Shown here: piece after piece, positions 53,050-63,104 of the stretch
How positions within the stretch are numbered: position 1 is the first letter of the stretch
How the letters are laid out: every line of letters starts with the position of its first letter
Source: Halobacteriales archaeon QS_4_69_225
GTDB lineage: Archaea; Halobacteriota; Halobacteria; Halobacteriales; Haloarculaceae
Length of the DNA: 64,000 bases
Assembly (NCBI GenBank): GCA_003020965.1
Contig: PXRL01000008.1
Coordinates: forward strand, 232,760-296,759
Direction: 5' to 3'
Program-made: the position numbers and the translations under genes
Notes under the pieces: model-generated
The model's database searches: none
Told to the model about the DNA's origin: nothing
The model's input: the letters and a program-made list of their open reading frames with translations, nothing else

Positions 53050-54818
53050 CGTGCCTCCACCTCCGCGTCGGCCGGCTCGCCGAGGACGGCCTTGACCTCC
53101 TCGGCGAGTTCGTCGGCTTTGAAGCGGACGCCATTGTACTTGTTGATGCGTTCGACCCGCGTCAGCGCGTCGTGTTCGACGAGGTCGGCGAACTGCCCGG
53201 TCGCGTTGCACTCGACGACGATGACGTCCTCGGCGGCCTCGACCTCGTCGGTCATGTCCGGCCGGGGGAAGACGTACGGGACCGACAGAAAGCGGACGTC
53301 GATGCCGCCGGCCGCCAGCAGCTCGATGGCGTCCCGCATGGCGCCCTCGTTGGAGCCCCACGAGACGACGAGCGTGTCGGCGTCGGGGTCGCCGAACTCC
53401 CGGCAGCTCCAGTCTTCGCGCTCGACGGCCGTCTCGACCTTCCGGTCGCGCTTGTCGACCTGCTGGACGCGCATCTCCTGTTCTTCGGTCCGTCGGCCGA
53501 GCTCGTCGTGCTCGAGGCCGGTCGACATGTGGGCGCCGTCGGTCGTCCCGGGGAGGGCACGCGGGCTGATGCCGTCGTCGGTGACCGCGTGCGGCCGGAA
53601 CTGGCCCTTCTCGTCGGTCCACTCCTCGATCGACTCCTCGTCGACGACCTTCCCGCGGTCGATCTCGACGTCGTCCATGTCGAACTCCTCGGGCTCGAAG
53701 GTCTGTTCGGTGACCGCAAGCGCCAGGTCGGCCGTCAGGTAGACCGGTAGCTGGTACTTCTCGGCGAGGTTGAACGCCTCGACGGTCTTGTGGAAGCACT
53801 CGGAGATGGTCGTCGGCGCCAGGACGAACCGCGGTACCTCGCCGTGGCCGCCGTACAGCATCGCCTCGAGGTCACCCTGTTCCTGTTTGGTCGGCATCCC
53901 GGTCGACGGTCCCGACCGCATCACGTTGCAGATGACCAGCGGCGTCTCCGAGGTGGCGACGAGCCCGAACGTCTCGGTCATCAGGTCGATGCCGGGTCCG
54001 GAGGTGGCGGTCATCGAACGGGCGCCGGCCCGGGCGGCCCCCAGTGCCATGTTGACGGCCGACAGCTCGTCTTCGGCCTGGACGACGATGCCGCCGTAGT
54101 CCTCGATGCGGCCCTTCAGGTACTCCATCACGTCCGTCGCGGGCGTGATGGGGTAGCCCGCGTAGAACCGACAGCCGGCGGCGAGGGCGCCCATCCCGAT
54201 GGCCTCGTCGCCGTTCAACAGGACGAGGTCGTTGTCGGTGGTGTCGACGTCGTAGTCGGTCTCGACGACCATCTCCTCGCGGACGTACTCGGCGCCGAGC
54301 CGGGCGGCCTCCTTGTTGTTGTCGACGATGGCCTGGCCCTTGCCGCCGAACCGCTTTTCGAGGGATTCGTCGAGGAACGCGATGTCGAAGCCGGTGACCT
54401 CGCAGGCGGCGCCCAGCGCGACGATGTTGCGCATGATGGCGCCGCCGGCCTCCTCGGCGAGCCGCTTCAACGGCACGTCCAGCCCGGTCATCTCGCCGGG
54501 CGCCTCGAAGTCGCTCATCATCGTCCGCTCGCCGTCGTAGATGATGACCGACCCGTCGTGGAGCTCGTCGAGGTTCTCGTCGACGGTCCGCTGGGTCAGC
54601 GCGATGAGGATGTCCAGCCGGTCGACGACGCTCTCGACGGCGTCGACCGAGGATCGCACCTTGTAGGCGGTGTAGCCGCCGCGGATGCGGGAGGCGAAGT
54701 CCTTCGAGGTAAAGACGTGCCTGCCCGCTCGCGAGAGCGCCTGGGCGAATATCTTGCCGGTGGAGTTGATCCCATCGCCGGCTTCCCCGCCGATGGCCCA
54801 GTTGAGGTCGTCTGGCAT
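53046..54818 (-). CDS. korA: 2-oxoacid:ferredoxin oxidoreductase, alpha subunit
   Basis: 590 residues, a fusion of gamma and alpha domains as in haloarchaeal KorA. The gamma part opens LNWAIGGEAGDGINSTGKIF; the alpha part starts about residue 205 with NGDEAIGMGALAAGCRFYAG-YPITP and contains AEDELSAVNMALGAARAG and TSGPGIDLMTETFGL. Start at ATG 54818. Pyruvate versus 2-oxoglutarate cannot be told from sequence reading alone; the next genes concern propionyl/succinyl-CoA. Confidence 0.92.
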   Translation of the reverse strand: MPDDLNWAIGGEAGDGINSTGKIFAQALSRAGRHVFTSKDFASRIRGGYTAYKVRSSVDAVESVVDRLDILIALTQRTVDENLDELHDGSVIIYDGERTMMSDFEAPGEMTGLDVPLKRLAEEAGGAIMRNIVALGAACEVTGFDIAFLDESLEKRFGGKGQAIVDNNKEAARLGAEYVREEMVVETDYDVDTTDNDLVLLNGDEAIGMGALAAGCRFYAGYPITPATDVMEYLKGRIEDYGGIVVQAEDELSAVNMALGAARAGARSMTATSGPGIDLMTETFGLVATSETPLVICNVMRSGPSTGMPTKQEQGDLEAMLYGGHGEVPRFVLAPTTISECFHKTVEAFNLAEKYQLPVYLTADLALAVTEQTFEPEEFDMDDVEIDRGKVVDEESIEEWTDEKGQFRPHAVTDDGISPRALPGTTDGAHMSTGLEHDELGRRTEEQEMRVQQVDKRDRKVETAVEREDWSCREFGDPDADTLVVSWGSNEGAMRDAIELLAAGGIDVRFLSVPYVFPRPDMTDEVEAAEDVIVVECNATGQFADLVEHDALTRVERINKYNGVRFKADELAEEVKAVLGEPADAEVEAR

Positions 54819-54974
54819 GCTACATCGGGCTTCTTCTCGGCGAACGTTAAGCCTTCTGAATGGTGTGCCGTTCGGGACTCTCGCCGGCCGCGAGCCGTCG
54901 GATTTCCCGTAGAGAACCGCGACACGACCGACCGGCTTCGAAAGCGCCTTGCCGCCGAGCGCCGAGTATCGCAC

Positions 54975-55622
54975 ATGGACGCCACCGAGACGACGGTCGC
55001 CGCGGTCCGCGAGGCCGGCGAGAACGCCCTCGCGATCGATCTCGAGACACCTGGGGGGTTCGAGGCCGAACCGGGGCAGTTCGTCAGGCTCACCGCCCCC
55101 GTCGGCGAGACGACCGAGAGCCGCTTCTACACGGTCTCCTCGCCGAACACCGTCGGCACGTTCGAGTTCACCGTCGGCTTCGACCCCGAGGAGGCCGGCC
55201 CGTTCAGCGACTACCTCCGCGGCATCGAGGCCGGCGACGCCGTCACCGTCGCCGGCCCCTTCGGCAGCCACCACTACGAGGCCGAACCCCGGGTGGTCGT
55301 GGTGGCCGGCGGGCCGGGCGTCGGCCCCGCCGTCGCCATCGCCGAGCGCGCCCTCGCCGACGACGGTCGGGCGGCCGTCGTCTACCGCGACGACGCCGTC
55401 GTCCACGAGGACCGGCTGTCGGCCGTCGCCGCCGCCGGCGCCGACGTCTTCCTGCTCGACGAGAACGAGCCGCTGACCGACGCCGTCGCCGCCGCACACA
55501 CCGGCGCCGACGACGAGCAGACGTTCGTCTACGGCTTCGAGGACTTCGTCGCCGACGCCGAGGCCGCCATCGAGGCCGCCGGCGGCGACCCCGACGCCGC
55601 GAAGATCGAGAGCTTCGGCTGA
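54975..55622 (+). CDS. Ferredoxin-NADP reductase-like FAD oxidoreductase
   Basis: 215 residues. The FAD-binding beta-barrel has SRFYTVSSPN (RxYS-type motif) and the nucleotide domain begins VVVVAGGPGVGPAVAIAERA, then ends FVYGFEDFVADAEAAIEAAG. It could pass electrons between ferredoxin reduced by KorAB and NAD(P). Divergent from korA with a 156-base spacer. ATG 54975. Confidence 0.8.
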   Translation: MDATETTVAAVREAGENALAIDLETPGGFEAEPGQFVRLTAPVGETTESRFYTVSSPNTVGTFEFTVGFDPEEAGPFSDYLRGIEAGDAVTVAGPFGSHHYEAEPRVVVVAGGPGVGPAVAIAERALADDGRAAVVYRDDAVVHEDRLSAVAAAGADVFLLDENEPLTDAVAAAHTGADDEQTFVYGFEDFVADAEAAIEAAGGDPDAAKIESFG

Positions 55623-55676
55623 CGGGGCGGTATCCAGCGAAGAGACCGCCGGCGACCTGCGCCTGCCGCGTCGCCG

Positions 55677-56060
55677 TCAGTGCTCGACGAACTCCACGAG
55701 GACGCCGCCCGTCGATTCCGGGTGGAGGAAGGCGACTTCGTGGCCCCAGGCGCCCGGCCGGGGCTCCTCGTCCACCAGGTCGACGCCGGCGTCGACGGCG
55801 TCGTCGAGTGCGGCCGCGATGTCGTCGGTCGCCAGCGCGACGTGGTGCAGACCGGGGCCGTGGTTCTCGAGGTATTCGGCGATGGTCCCCTCCTCGCGGG
55901 GCTCCAGCAGCTCGAAATAGCCGTTCTCCAGCCCGAGGAAGATGACCTTCAGGTCGCCGAACCGTTCCTCGTGGGCGATCTCGCAGCCGAAGATGTCCTC
56001 GTAACGGAAGGCGAGACTCTCGGCGTTTTCAGTTGCGACGCCGGCGTGGTCGAAGCGCAT
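55677..56060 (-). CDS. mce: Methylmalonyl-CoA epimerase
   Basis: 127 residues, vicinal-oxygen-chelate fold. Metal ligands are His in FDHAGVATEN and PGLHHVALATDDI and Glu in GGVLVEFVEH. Converts S- to R-methylmalonyl-CoA for the mutase encoded next on the same strand. Full length. An R2 inverted-repeat element separates the two genes. Confidence 0.92.
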   Translation of the reverse strand: MRFDHAGVATENAESLAFRYEDIFGCEIAHEERFGDLKVIFLGLENGYFELLEPREEGTIAEYLENHGPGLHHVALATDDIAAALDDAVDAGVDLVDEEPRPGAWGHEVAFLHPESTGGVLVEFVEH

Positions 56061-56196
56061 GTCCGGCCGTCGACGCGAACAGACTAAAACGCGCGGGAAG
56101 GACTCGCTATCTTGAAGTATACTCTTGTAGCGTTGAAATGGGCCTGCTCGTTACGCGGGTGGTTTGCCTGTTTTCTCGTGGAACGAATCCTCCAGC

Positions 56197-56457
56197 ACCT
56201 CGAAAGCCCTCGGCCGGCTTCGGTCCCGGGACTCGCTGCGCGCGCTCGCTTCGCTCGCGTGCTTACGTCGTCCGGGTTCCCGAAGCCGGCCTCGCCCTTT
56301 CAGTCCACCAGGAAATCGGCTTCCCAGCAGGCTGTCCCTGGCGGACTGAAAGGGCGAGCGGCGCTCGGCGGTGCCCCGACGACGCAAGCACCGCAGGCCG
56401 AAGGCCGAGGAGCGCAGCGAGTCGCGGCTCCCCGAGCGCCGCGAGGGCTTTCGAGGT
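56197..56457. repeat. R2 inverted-repeat element between mce and the mutase gene
   Basis: Left arm 56197-56312 and right arm 56337-56457 are inverted copies: both read ACCTCGAAAGCCCTCG ... GACTCGCTGCGC ... TACGTCGTC or TGCGTCGTC ... CTCGCCCTTTCAGTCC(A/G)CCAGG outward to inward. Inside each arm the intervening blocks are themselves palindromic and differ in sequence while keeping complementarity (CCGGCTTCGG/CCGAAGCCGG versus CGGCGCTCGG/CCGAGCGCCG). A mini copy is at 11820. The rest of the 530-base spacer (56061-56196, 56458-56593) shows no gene. Confidence 0.65.
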
Positions 56458-56593
56458 GTCAACGTCTGGTCAACAATAGCACTACAAACCGTTCCATCCA
56501 GACCCTCCGTAGCAACTGACCCCCATACCGGGTGCGGGCGAACGACGAGACCCGTGTCGCACTCGCACCCCGGCGTAGTACCCCGTGTCGCGT

Positions 56594-58270
<1,677 letters not shown>

Positions 58271-58435
58271 TATCGGACGAGAGGGCGGAGGCGGCTTAAG
58301 CGTTGGCTGGTTCGCCGTGGTGGGAACGATGAAGAAGCGGGCGACGCCGCCGACCGGACGGGCGGGGCGACGGTGCCGACGGCTCGACGAACGACGGGGC
58401 GGCGGACGGCCACGACGGCTGACCGGCGGTTCCGG

Positions 58436-59017
58436 TCAGTCCCCGGTGTCGTACTTGTAGGTGGCGTCGTCGGGGTCGATGCCGAAGTCCTCGGGGGACT
58501 CCTCGGGTTCGGTCTCGGGGTCGGCCTCGGCGGCGGTCTTGAACCGCTCGCGGAGGCGGTCGGGCATCCGAAAGCGGTCCGACTCGACGTACATCGGGAC
58601 GGCTTCAGGGTCGATCGACGCCCGCTTTTCCTCCAGGCGGTCCTGCAGCCGCTCGGGGAGGTCGCCGGCCGACAGCCCCTCGAAGCCGAACTGCGAGAGG
58701 TAGTCGTGGCTGCTCGTCAGGGCGTAGACGACGTCGAGGCCGTCGGTTCCGGCGTCGTCGACCAGCCGCTCGACGACGTGGGCGCCGACCCCCTGGCGGC
58801 GCCAGCCGTCGAGGACGCCGATACTCGTCAGCTCACAGACCTCGCCGTCGTCGGTCGCGTGCCGTCGGGTCCGGCCGAAGCCGGCCCGGGCGTTGGACTC
58901 CTCGTCGACCGCGATGACGTAGTCCCGCGACCGGAACGACGTCTCGTCCAGGCCCATCGCCTCGATGTGGTCCAGTAGCCAGGCCTCATCGCGGTTGCGT
59001 GCGTCCCGGACGTACAT
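58436..59017 (-). CDS. GNAT family N-acetyltransferase
   Basis: 193 residues. The acetyl-CoA loop is CELTSIGVLDGWRRQGVGAHVVERLV (R/Q-x-x-G-x-G/A), preceded by the beta-bulge strand; the HDYLSQFGFEGL segment follows. The C-terminal 70 residues are charged and extended. ATG 59017 gives the normal MYVRDARNRDEAWLL start. Substrate unknown; divergent from the CoA-synthetase gene. Confidence 0.8.
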   Translation of the reverse strand: MYVRDARNRDEAWLLDHIEAMGLDETSFRSRDYVIAVDEESNARAGFGRTRRHATDDGEVCELTSIGVLDGWRRQGVGAHVVERLVDDAGTDGLDVVYALTSSHDYLSQFGFEGLSAGDLPERLQDRLEEKRASIDPEAVPMYVESDRFRMPDRLRERFKTAAEADPETEPEESPEDFGIDPDDATYKYDTGD

Positions 59018-59121
59018 GCCACCACGTACGGGAAGGCGACGCAAAACCGTTCCCCCTCGGCCGCACCCCCCGACCCCCGGCCGTGAGAAAACTACTTGCC
59101 GACGGCTCCGAACACCCGGGC

Positions 59122-61098
59122 ATGGAATCCCTCGAGGAGTTCGACGAGGTGGTGTACGAACCCGACGAGGCGTTCGTCGAGTCCACCAACGTCCACGCCT
59201 TCATGCGGGAGCACGACATCGACGACCACGAGGAGCTGATCGAACGGTCGACGACGGAGGTGGAGTGGTTCTGGGACGAACTGCCGGAGTACCTCGGCAT
59301 CGAGTGGTACGACGACTACGACGCGGTACGTGATGACACCGACGGCCCGCAGTTCGCGGACTGGTACCCCGGCGGCGAGCTGAACGTCGCCCACAACACC
59401 GTCGACCGCCACGCCGCCCGCGGTTCCGAGCGCCGCAACGCGGCCGCCTGCATCTGGGAGGGCGAGGGCGGCGAGGTCCGGAACGTCACGTACCACGAAC
59501 TCGCCCGGACGTCGAATCAGGTGGCCGACTATCTCGACTCCGTCGGCGTCGAACCGGGCGACACCGTCGCGCTGTACATGCCGATGGTGCCGGAGGTCAT
59601 CTCCATCCTCTACGGCTGTTTCAAGATTGGCGCGGTCGCCGTGCCCATCTTCTCCGGCTTCGGCGTCGAGGCGACGGCCACCCGGATCGAGGACCCCGAG
59701 GCGGACGTTCTCTTCACCGCCGACGGCTTCTACCGTCGCGGCGACCGGGTGACGCTGAAGGACGCCGCCGACGAGGCCATCGCCGAGGCCGACCACGACG
59801 TGACCGACGTGGTCGTCTACCGCCGGTTCGCGGAGTCGGACCCGCCGATGACCGACGGCCGGGACGGCTTCTGGTCGGAGACGGTCGGGGCGGCCGACGA
59901 CGACTTCGACACGCGGGCGATGGACGCCGCCGACGAGTCGATGCTGCTGTACTCCTCGGGGACGACCGGCCGGCCGAAGGGCATCGTCCACACCCACGCC
60001 GGCGCCCAGGTGCAGGCCGCAAAGGAGGTGTACTTCGGGTTCGACCTACAGCCCTCCGACCGGTTCTTCTGGGTGTCGGACATCGGCTGGATGATGGGGC
60101 CGTGGACGCTGATCGGCGTCCACACCTTCGGCGGGACGATGGTGATGTACGAGGGCGCGCCGGACCACCCCGAGCCCGACCGTTTCTGGAAGCTCATCGA
60201 CCGCCACGACGTCACCCAGTTCGGCATCTCGCCGACCGCCATCCGCGCGCTCCGCAAACAGGGCGACGAGTGGGTCGAGGGCCACGACCTCTCCTCGCTG
60301 CGCCTCCTGGGATCGACCGGCGAGCCCTGGGACCCCGAGTCGTGGATGTGGTTCTACGAGGAGGTCGGCGGCGGCGAGACGCCGGTCATCAACATCTCCG
60401 GCGGCACCGAGATCTTCGGCTGTTTCCTGATGCCGCTGCCCGGCCAGCCGCTGAAGCCGTGTACGCTCGGCGGCCCCGGCCTCGGGATGGACATCGACGT
60501 CGTCGACGAGACGGGCGTCTCGGTGCGGGAGGACAACGAGCGGGGCTACCTCGTGGCGCGCGACTCCTGTCCGTCGATGACGAAGTCGCTGTGGAGCGGC
60601 GACGACCGCTATCTCCACGAGTACTGGTCGTCGTTCGAGACGCCGCCGATGTGGGACCACGGCGACTGGGCCCAGAAGGACGACGACGGCTTCTGGTACC
60701 TCCACGGCCGGGCCGACGACGCGCTGAACGTCGCCGGCCGCAAGGTCGGTCCGGCCGAGATCGAGGGCGCACTCATCGAACACGAGGCGGTCAACCAGGC
60801 CGCCGCCGTCGGCGTCCCCGACGACACCACCGGCACGGCTGCGGTCACTTACGTCGTTCTCGAGCCGGACGCCGAGGAGACCGACGACCTGCGCGAGGAA
60901 CTCCGGGGGAAGGTCGGCGAGGAGCACGGCAAGCCGTTCCGGCCCCGGGAGGTGCTGTTCGTCGACGAGTTCCCGAAGACGCAGTCTGGCAAGATCATCC
61001 GGCGGGCCATCGCGACGACGTACACGGGCGAGGAGCTGGGCGACATGTCGTCGATAGAGAATCCGGGCGCGCTCGAGGAGGTCGCGAACGCGCGCTGA
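59122..61098 (+). CDS. Acetyl-/propionyl-CoA synthetase (AMP-forming)
   Basis: 658 residues of the ACS family. The P-loop-like YSSGTTGRPKGIVHTHAG, the WVSDIGWMMGPW acyl pocket, STGEPWDPESWMWF, the hinge GRADDALNVAGRKVGPAEIE and the catalytic Lys in PKTQSGKIIRRAI are all present. The pocket Trp and the neighbouring methylmalonyl-CoA genes make acetate or propionate the likely substrate. ATG 59122. Complete. Confidence 0.9.
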   Translation: MESLEEFDEVVYEPDEAFVESTNVHAFMREHDIDDHEELIERSTTEVEWFWDELPEYLGIEWYDDYDAVRDDTDGPQFADWYPGGELNVAHNTVDRHAARGSERRNAAACIWEGEGGEVRNVTYHELARTSNQVADYLDSVGVEPGDTVALYMPMVPEVISILYGCFKIGAVAVPIFSGFGVEATATRIEDPEADVLFTADGFYRRGDRVTLKDAADEAIAEADHDVTDVVVYRRFAESDPPMTDGRDGFWSETVGAADDDFDTRAMDAADESMLLYSSGTTGRPKGIVHTHAGAQVQAAKEVYFGFDLQPSDRFFWVSDIGWMMGPWTLIGVHTFGGTMVMYEGAPDHPEPDRFWKLIDRHDVTQFGISPTAIRALRKQGDEWVEGHDLSSLRLLGSTGEPWDPESWMWFYEEVGGGETPVINISGGTEIFGCFLMPLPGQPLKPCTLGGPGLGMDIDVVDETGVSVREDNERGYLVARDSCPSMTKSLWSGDDRYLHEYWSSFETPPMWDHGDWAQKDDDGFWYLHGRADDALNVAGRKVGPAEIEGALIEHEAVNQAAAVGVPDDTTGTAAVTYVVLEPDAEETDDLREELRGKVGEEHGKPFRPREVLFVDEFPKTQSGKIIRRAIATTYTGEELGDMSSIENPGALEEVANAR

Positions 61099-61289
61099 AA
61101 ACGGAGCCAACCCGGGGCAGCGGGTCGGCCGAACGTGACGCAGGGGATGGGGGTGCTACAGTGACTGACGATACGACTCGGGCGCTTGGGTGCTCAGTGC
61201 CGTCGGTCACCACCTCCGACGTACCGTGATATGTTGTGGCATGGAAAGAATCTTATGGCCACGGAGGACGCGTTCAGGTAACCGAGAGC

Positions 61290-61550
61290 CGGCCGATGGG
61301 CCGGGAGCTCGAACGAAGCCGACCGCTCGCGGGCTGCGTCTCGCCGTCTCCGGCAATCAGCGATTACCGAGATGACGAACGACGGTTCGCGTATCGTCGT
61401 TCCTCCCGCTCGCTGTTTCACGAGGCCGCTCTCGCTGCGCTCGCCCGGCCTCGCTACGCGCGGCCTGCGTGCGTGTGTCGACCCGCTTTAGCAGCAGGAG
61501 AAAAAAGGAGACGTTCGGACACGCCGTCATCACAGCCGAGACACGCTACC
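61290..61550 (-). repeat. R1 element, inverted copy
   Basis: On the minus strand the head reads GTAGCGTGTCTCGGCTGTGA, then GACGGCGTGTCCGAACGTC, and the tail GCGAGCGGTCGGCTTCGTT with GAGCTCCCGGCCCATCGGCC. The core keeps palindromic GAGCGCAGCGAGAG-type units. The remaining parts of 61099-61289 show no gene. Confidence 0.55.
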
Positions 61551-61574
61551 CCTTGTATTTGGAACACCACCAAC

Positions 61575-61697
61575 TCAGGCGCCCGAGCCGACGTGTTCGT
61601 CGAGGAACTCGACGATCTCGCGGTAGGCCTCGATCCGGTTGTCGAGTTTCGAGATGCCGTGGCCTTCGTCGTCGAAGATTCGCTTCCGGATGGGAGC
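61575..61697 (-). pseudogene. Displaced 3' end of the S9 peptidase gene
   Basis: 40 codons reading APIRKRIFDDEGHGISKLDN-RIEAYREIVEFLDEHVGSGA and a TGA. It matches the end of the peptidase at 63105-64000 (VPVRKLIFDDEGHGISKLDN). Bases 61609-61679 and 63133-63203 differ at one position of 71, wobble bases included, while the flanks diverge. Either the left boundary of an integrated island or the last piece of a second peptidase gene. Confidence 0.75.
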
Positions 61698-61898
61698 ATC
61701 CTATTCGGTGGCCCGCTCAGTGATTTATCCGGCCTTGCCGGCAGAAGCTGGAAATCATAGCAATGTTTAAATAATAAAAAGCACCGATCCAGCTAATATC
61801 AGTCACCGACAAAGGAGTTCATTAACTGGTGAATAGTCGGGAAATCAATTTTAGAAAGTAGCAGAATGTTTATTAATTGCTCCCCTAACATAATCCGT

Positions 61899-62366
61899 AT
61901 GAATGGCTCAAAGCCAGTAAAAGTAGCCGTAGGAGTTAGCCTGCTTGGTGTCTTTGGTTCCCTAGTATTTAGTTCATTACTCGTATTACTACCTCGTTTT
62001 ATGAATTTAACATCTTCGTATATGTATGCGGACATGATCGGACGTCTTGTAGTATTTGCTGATGGAGCTTGGATCGTTATTGTTATTCCAAGTGTAAGTT
62101 CGGTACTGTCTTACATTTACATCTTAAAAGGTTTCAATAAGTTGAGTGTTGTTACTGGATTTACCTTGTGCGGGCTCATTCTTTCGATCGGTAACTTCTT
62201 AGTCGGGATTTCAATCAGATATATCACGTCACCAACTATGCCGGAGAATTATAACCTGTATTCGATGATTTTTATAGGAATAATCGTTGTTTGTGGAAGC
62301 ATAGCCGGAATTCTTTTAGGAATGCTCACCGACGAATCCCCCAAGAGACACTCCACAGCGAATTAA
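61899..62366 (+). CDS. Four-helix membrane protein of the AT-rich island
   Basis: 155 residues from ATG 61899, codon use strikingly AT-rich compared with the rest of the window. Four predicted helices at about 9-33 (VAVGVSLLGVFGSLVFSSLL), 48-71, 80-103 and 119-142 (MIFIGIIVVCGSIAGILLG), with short loops and a charged cytoplasmic-looking tail ESPKRHSTAN. A TATA-like TTTAAATA lies at 61766-61773. It is 55 bases upstream of the Cys-rich precursor on the same strand, suggesting an export or immunity partner. No family recognised; acquired by transfer. Confidence 0.6.
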   Translation: MNGSKPVKVAVGVSLLGVFGSLVFSSLLVLLPRFMNLTSSYMYADMIGRLVVFADGAWIVIVIPSVSSVLSYIYILKGFNKLSVVTGFTLCGLILSIGNFLVGISIRYITSPTMPENYNLYSMIFIGIIVVCGSIAGILLGMLTDESPKRHSTAN

Positions 62367-62421
62367 ATTTGGTGATTTCGACCAAAAGTTTAATACATAG
62401 TGTACTAAGGAAGCCAGTATA

Positions 62422-63079
62422 ATGAAGCGTCTTGATAGAAGAGATATACTAAAGTCGGTCGGTGCCACATCAACTTTGGCAACTGCGATTGGAAGTGCTG
62501 CCGCCCAGGAAAGTAGTGAATTAAACGACCTTCATTTCAACTTAGATGAAGCGAGGAGAAAGGCAACGGTCGAAAATGCTAAACATGTCTTCACAACGGT
62601 AGGACAGGGCTTACTAAATACGCTCCGAGATTCTGGATTTATTGAGGCTGCGACCTTTGAGGCCCTTAATATAGAATCAGTAAAAATCCATAAGGGGAAT
62701 TTATCGAATAATTTTATCGTCGTTCACTCCGGAGTATATGATGATAATCATGAAATAGTTTATAAGACTCATAACGAATGCCCGATTCGATAGTCCGATA
62801 CTTGTAACCGTTAGAGAATTTACGGAGAAAGCTGGAGCCACTGCGAACCTGAATGGAGAATCCTACGCACTCACAGAAGAGTACGGAGAATTTATTCATG
62901 TTTCGAATAGGCCCCGTACAGTTGGTTGTGGGTGTACGAACGCGCCCGAGTGTTGCAATGAATGTAAATGTCCAGAATATACATACGAGGCAAAAGAATA
63001 CTGTAGTGATGGTACAGAATACCATTGTGGAACCTGCCGGTTAGAGTGTTCTCCTTGTGAAACGTACTGGCCTTGTTAA
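62422..63079 (+). pseudogene. Tat-exported precursor with 12-cysteine C-terminal domain (halocin-like?), read across a +1 frameshift
   Basis: The first frame (62422-62793) gives a Tat signal, RRDILKSVGATSTLATAIGS ending AAAQ, then an acidic spacer. Its TAG falls at 62791. A second frame, open from 62759 to the TAA at 63077, continues NARFDSPILVTVREFTEKAG and ends in a domain with 12 Cys in about 52 residues: GCGCTNAPECCNECKCPEY, YCSDGTEYHCGTCRLECSPC and YWPC. Joining them needs one extra base, for example at CGA-TAG (62788-62793). TATA-like TTTAATAC at about 62389 gives a leaderless start. Layout (Tat signal, long pro-region, compact Cys-rich end) resembles halocin C8-type precursors, but no sequence match is claimed. 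Codon use is AT-rich, so foreign. Confidence 0.55.
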
Positions 63080-63104
63080 CGACAGCTGAGAACGAAACAC
63101 GACC

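Noticed and set aside
62714-63025. Minus-strand open frame across the Cys-rich region
   Set aside because: The plus-strand frame has an ordered 12-Cys domain in continuity with a Tat precursor; the minus frame is Phe/Cys-rich without structure and lacks a promoter.
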